This document shows positions 5,517 to 7,266 of a DNA stretch of 7,266 nucleotides, in pieces. Each line of letters begins with the position of its first letter. Position 1 is the stretch's first letter. A model generated the notes under the pieces. It did not search any database. It was not told where the DNA came from and saw nothing but the letters and a program-made list of their open reading frames with translations. Origin of the DNA: Candidatus Poseidoniia archaeon (GTDB taxonomy: Archaea; Thermoplasmatota; Poseidoniia; MGIII; CG-Epi1); assembly GCA_022449705.1 (NCBI GenBank), contig JAKURS010000052.1:1-7266 (forward strand), given 5' to 3'. Position numbers and translations under genes: made by a program.

Positions 5517-6485
5517 ATGAACCTGAAACAGATATTCGGAGCATTGTTCGTAGCTGCATTCATGCTCTCGCTGGCGGCTGTACCCGCTAGTGCGGGTAGT
5601 GTAGGCTACAAGATTGGCGTACAGTCGGGGACCACTTCCGACACGTACGCGGCGGAGAGCCTGCCCAACGCAGTTGTGCATGGATTCGACACCATCGACC
5701 TGGCGCTGGCAGCGCTGAAGCAGGGCGACGTCCAGTTCGTAATGGGCGACCTGCCGACCCTGAAGTACTACGAAGCCGAGGCTGACTCGGGCGTAAGCGT
5801 CGTCGCTTCGTTCGGCGCCGAGGACTTTGGCATCGGCGTCCCGTTGGGTGAGAGCGAACTACTCGACGCGATTAACATGGCGCTGGGCGAAGTCATCAGC
5901 TCGGGCGATTATGACGCCATCTTTGCCGTCAGCTTTGGTAACGAGATTGTGGTGCTGACAGACGATACTGACGCAAGCACCGCGACCATGTACCCGGACA
6001 CCACCGCAGGTGGCAAGCTGGATGGCATCCTGCAGGACAACGGCACCATTGTCTTTGGTTCCGACACCACTTACCCGCCTTTCGAATCACTCGATGAGGA
6101 TGGGAATTGTGTTGGCTTCGACTGCGATATCGCTGACGCAATTGCGGGCAAACTAGCAGCCCACTATGGCTTGGACAACTTCAGCGCTACCATGAAGACC
6201 AAGACCTGGGACGAGCTGCTCGCCTTCACCTACGACGACTACGACCTGACGCTCTCTGCAATGACCAAGACCGTGCAGCGCGCAGAGCAAACCCAGTTCA
6301 CACGCGCCTACTACTCAAGCAAGCAGGGCATCCTCGGCACCCCCGACTCCCCTACTATCACTGGTGTTGACGACCTCAACACGCTGGTGGATGTTGCTGA
6401 CGAGGATGAGGGTGGCCTGCCGGGCCTCTCGCTGCTCGTCTCGGCTGGCGCACTGGGCGCTATCGCGCTCCGCCGCCGCCACTAG
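5517..6485 (+). CDS. Circularly permuted amino-acid-binding protein (SBP_bac_3-like) with C-terminal membrane anchor
   Basis: This 322-aa exported protein has a Sec signal peptide (1-26, cleavage after ASA). Residues 30-141 match the C-terminal half of a GlnH/HisJ-type binding protein: KIGVQSGTTSDTY, then MGDLP with D78 in the usual place of the ligand-amino-group Asp, then FGIGVPLGESELLDAIN and a terminal YDAIFAVSFG. A linker (142-165) follows. Residues 166-289 match the N-terminal half: GKLDGILQDNGTIVFGSDTTYPPF, broken here only as named positions 166-189, then GFDCDIADAI, WDELL and SAMTKTVQRAEQTQF, with R255 in place of the ligand-carboxylate Arg. It ends at ITGVDDLNTL, where a normal protein would continue into GKKIGVQSGT. 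The order is thus swapped with almost nothing lost. Residues 301-322 (LPGL, hydrophobic stretch, RRRH) resemble a PGF-CTERM anchor. It is presumably the surface receptor for the divergently encoded permease and ATPase. The exact ligand is unknown. Confidence 0.9.
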   Translation: MNLKQIFGALFVAAFMLSLAAVPASAGSVGYKIGVQSGTTSDTYAAESLPNAVVHGFDTIDLALAALKQGDVQFVMGDLPTLKYYEAEADSGVSVVASFGAEDFGIGVPLGESELLDAINMALGEVISSGDYDAIFAVSFGNEIVVLTDDTDASTATMYPDTTAGGKLDGILQDNGTIVFGSDTTYPPFESLDEDGNCVGFDCDIADAIAGKLAAHYGLDNFSATMKTKTWDELLAFTYDDYDLTLSAMTKTVQRAEQTQFTRAYYSSKQGILGTPDSPTITGVDDLNTLVDVADEDEGGLPGLSLLVSAGALGAIALRRRH

Positions 6486-6501
6486 GCCAGGAACGCACCA
6501 A

Positions 6502-6530
6502 GGAACCCGCCGCCATCCGCGGAGGGTTCC
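6502..6530. terminator. Strong hairpin between convergent genes, possible bidirectional 3'-end signal
   Basis: GGAACCC (6502-6508) pairs with GGGTTCC (6524-6530), and after one G-A mismatch CCGC (6510-6513) pairs with GCGG (6519-6522), leaving loop CATCC. That makes eleven Watson-Crick pairs in 29 bases. It begins 17 bases after the binding-protein stop and 43 bases beyond the recombinase stop, so it would lie in both 3' untranslated regions. There is no following T-run on either strand, so classical intrinsic termination is doubtful. It may instead stabilise RNA ends or be a protein-binding site. Confidence 0.5.
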
Positions 6531-6572
6531 AAGCTGCATCATGCATGCGCCAGCGAATGCCTTCCTGAAAGG

Positions 6573-7266
6573 CTAGAGGCTGATTTCGAGCAGGTCCCCG
6601 GGCGCATTCGCGAAGTCCTGATCCAGCCCGAGATAAATCTCGGTGGTGCGGATGCTGCTGTGGCCGAGGCTCAGCTGCACCTGCCGCAGGTCGGCACCAG
6701 CCTTGTAGGCCAGCTGCGCGTAAGTGCGCCGCAGGTCATGCGGCAGCACTTGCTTCCCAAGAATATCCCGGCTGCGGCGGGCAACAATGTCGCGGACGCC
6801 CTGCGGAGTTATGCGCGCTGAGCCCGGCGTCCCGTTTCTGCGGATGGAGAAGAAGATGAACGCACCGGGCCGTAGTTCTGTCGAGGCTGCGAGCCATCCC
6901 TCAAGGCATTTCCCGGCCCAGGCCGGGACCGCGACGGTGCGCTGCCGGTCGCCCTTGCCGTGGATGTCGGCGATGACCGGCCGGCCCTGCGCTTCCTGCA
7001 GCTGTTTGAGTCGCAGGCCGCAGAGTTCAAACCGCCGCAGTCCACAGCCCGCCAGCAGCGCCAGGATGGCGCGGTCGCGTACGTCGTGGATGCGGTCGCG
7101 CGGCAGGTCCTGTAGCAGTTCCTGCACTTCCGCGAGCGTGAGCCAGGTGTGGAGGCGCTGGCCGCGCGGACGCCGGAACCGGATTTCGAGCAGGTCCCGG
7201 TATGTTTTCTCGTTAATCGTCCCGAGCCGCCGGAGGTCCTTGAACAGCTGCCGCAGCACCGATAGG
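6573..7266 (-). CDS. Tyrosine recombinase/integrase (Xer-like), 5' end outside the window
   Basis: The frame is open to the window edge. Counting from a GTG at 7259, 228 residues are visible: the tail of the core-binding domain (about 1-38) and a complete catalytic domain (about 39-228). All catalytic residues are present: Arg75 in GCGLRRFEL, Lys102 in IHGKGDRQR, His174 and Arg177 in LPHDLRRTY, His200 in LGHSSIRTT, and the nucleophile Tyr209 in TTEIYLGL. Family members normally carry another 80 or so residues upstream, so the GTG at 7259 is probably internal and the true start lies outside. The enzyme would cut and rejoin DNA at specific sites, either as an element integrase or as a chromosome-dimer resolvase; the sequence here does not decide between them. 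It converges on the binding-protein gene. Confidence 0.93.
   Translation of the reverse strand, partial: LSVLRQLFKDLRRLGTINEKTYRDLLEIRFRRPRGQRLHTWLTLAEVQELLQDLPRDRIHDVRDRAILALLAGCGLRRFELCGLRLKQLQEAQGRPVIADIHGKGDRQRTVAVPAWAGKCLEGWLAASTELRPGAFIFFSIRRNGTPGSARITPQGVRDIVARRSRDILGKQVLPHDLRRTYAQLAYKAGADLRQVQLSLGHSSIRTTEIYLGLDQDFANAPGDLLEISL
6582..6598. repeat. 17-bp direct repeat, copy 1, in the 3' end of the recombinase gene
   Basis: GATTTCGAGCAGGTCCC is identical to 7182-7198. It encodes the DLLEI of the C-terminal GDLLEISL on the minus strand. Confidence 0.9.
7182..7198. repeat. 17-bp direct repeat, copy 2, in the 5' part of the recombinase gene
   Basis: This is the second copy of the 17-mer, exactly 600 bp from the first, in the same orientation and reading frame. 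Here it encodes the DLLEI of YRDLLEIRF. The two copies enclose nearly the whole catalytic domain. Confidence 0.9.

Noticed and set aside
5517..6485. Reading the binding protein as a broken pseudogene or two truncated fragments
   Set aside because: The frame is intact from signal peptide to C-terminal anchor, both halves are nearly complete and complementary, and the ligand-contact residues are retained, so permutation explains it better.
6486..6572. attachment-site copy of the tRNA-Lys 3' end next to the recombinase
   Set aside because: No run resembling GGTTCGAATCCC or CAGGCCCGCCA is present here; the GGGTTCC match belongs to the hairpin.
6559..6573. Small inverted repeat GCCTT/AAGGC at the recombinase stop codon
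   Set aside because: It has only five pairs with a five-base loop and no T-run; such stems are expected by chance.

Overview
The window looks archaeal, most likely a marine Thermoplasmatota (Poseidoniia/Marine Group II-III-like) genome fragment; this assignment is an inference. The supporting signs are TATA boxes about 25 bp upstream of start codons (two giving leaderless transcripts), a surface protein ending in a PGF-CTERM-like anchor (LPGL, hydrophobic helix, RRRH), and a membrane-anchored regulator with a large exported domain and a C-terminal tandem winged helix, an architecture I associate with this phylum. Coding DNA is GC-rich, while the one true intergenic spacer (2697-2844) is strikingly AT-rich.

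Layout: a tRNA-Lys(CUU) gene (1-77, +) faces the end of an 870-aa transmembrane winged-helix regulator (84-2696, -). After an AT-rich spacer with a 12-bp tandem repeat come two translationally coupled minus-strand genes: a GlnQ-type amino-acid ABC ATPase (2845-3594) and a 606-aa protein (3591-5411) in which a seven-bladed Ycf48/BNR-like beta-propeller is fused in front of a HisM/GlnP-type permease. A 105-bp divergent promoter region (5412-5516) separates these from a plus-strand periplasmic-binding-protein-like gene (5517-6485). A hairpin lies between that gene and the convergent 3' end of a tyrosine recombinase (6573-7266, -), whose 5' end is outside the window.

The transporter is the main point of interest. 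It has all three parts of a polar amino-acid uptake system, but two are rebuilt. The binding protein has its two sequence halves in reversed order (C-terminal half first, then N-terminal half), so it reads as a naturally circularly permuted SBP_bac_3 domain held between a signal peptide and a C-terminal membrane anchor. The permease carries an exported seven-bladed propeller, which could dock the tethered binding protein or sense something outside the cell. A regulator with its own large extracellular region and two cytoplasmic DNA-binding domains lies directly downstream. An 11-bp direct repeat, spaced exactly 22 bp and bracketing the TATA box of the binding-protein gene, is a good operator candidate. 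Together these suggest a combined transport and sensing module, although ligand, regulator target and assembly are unproven.
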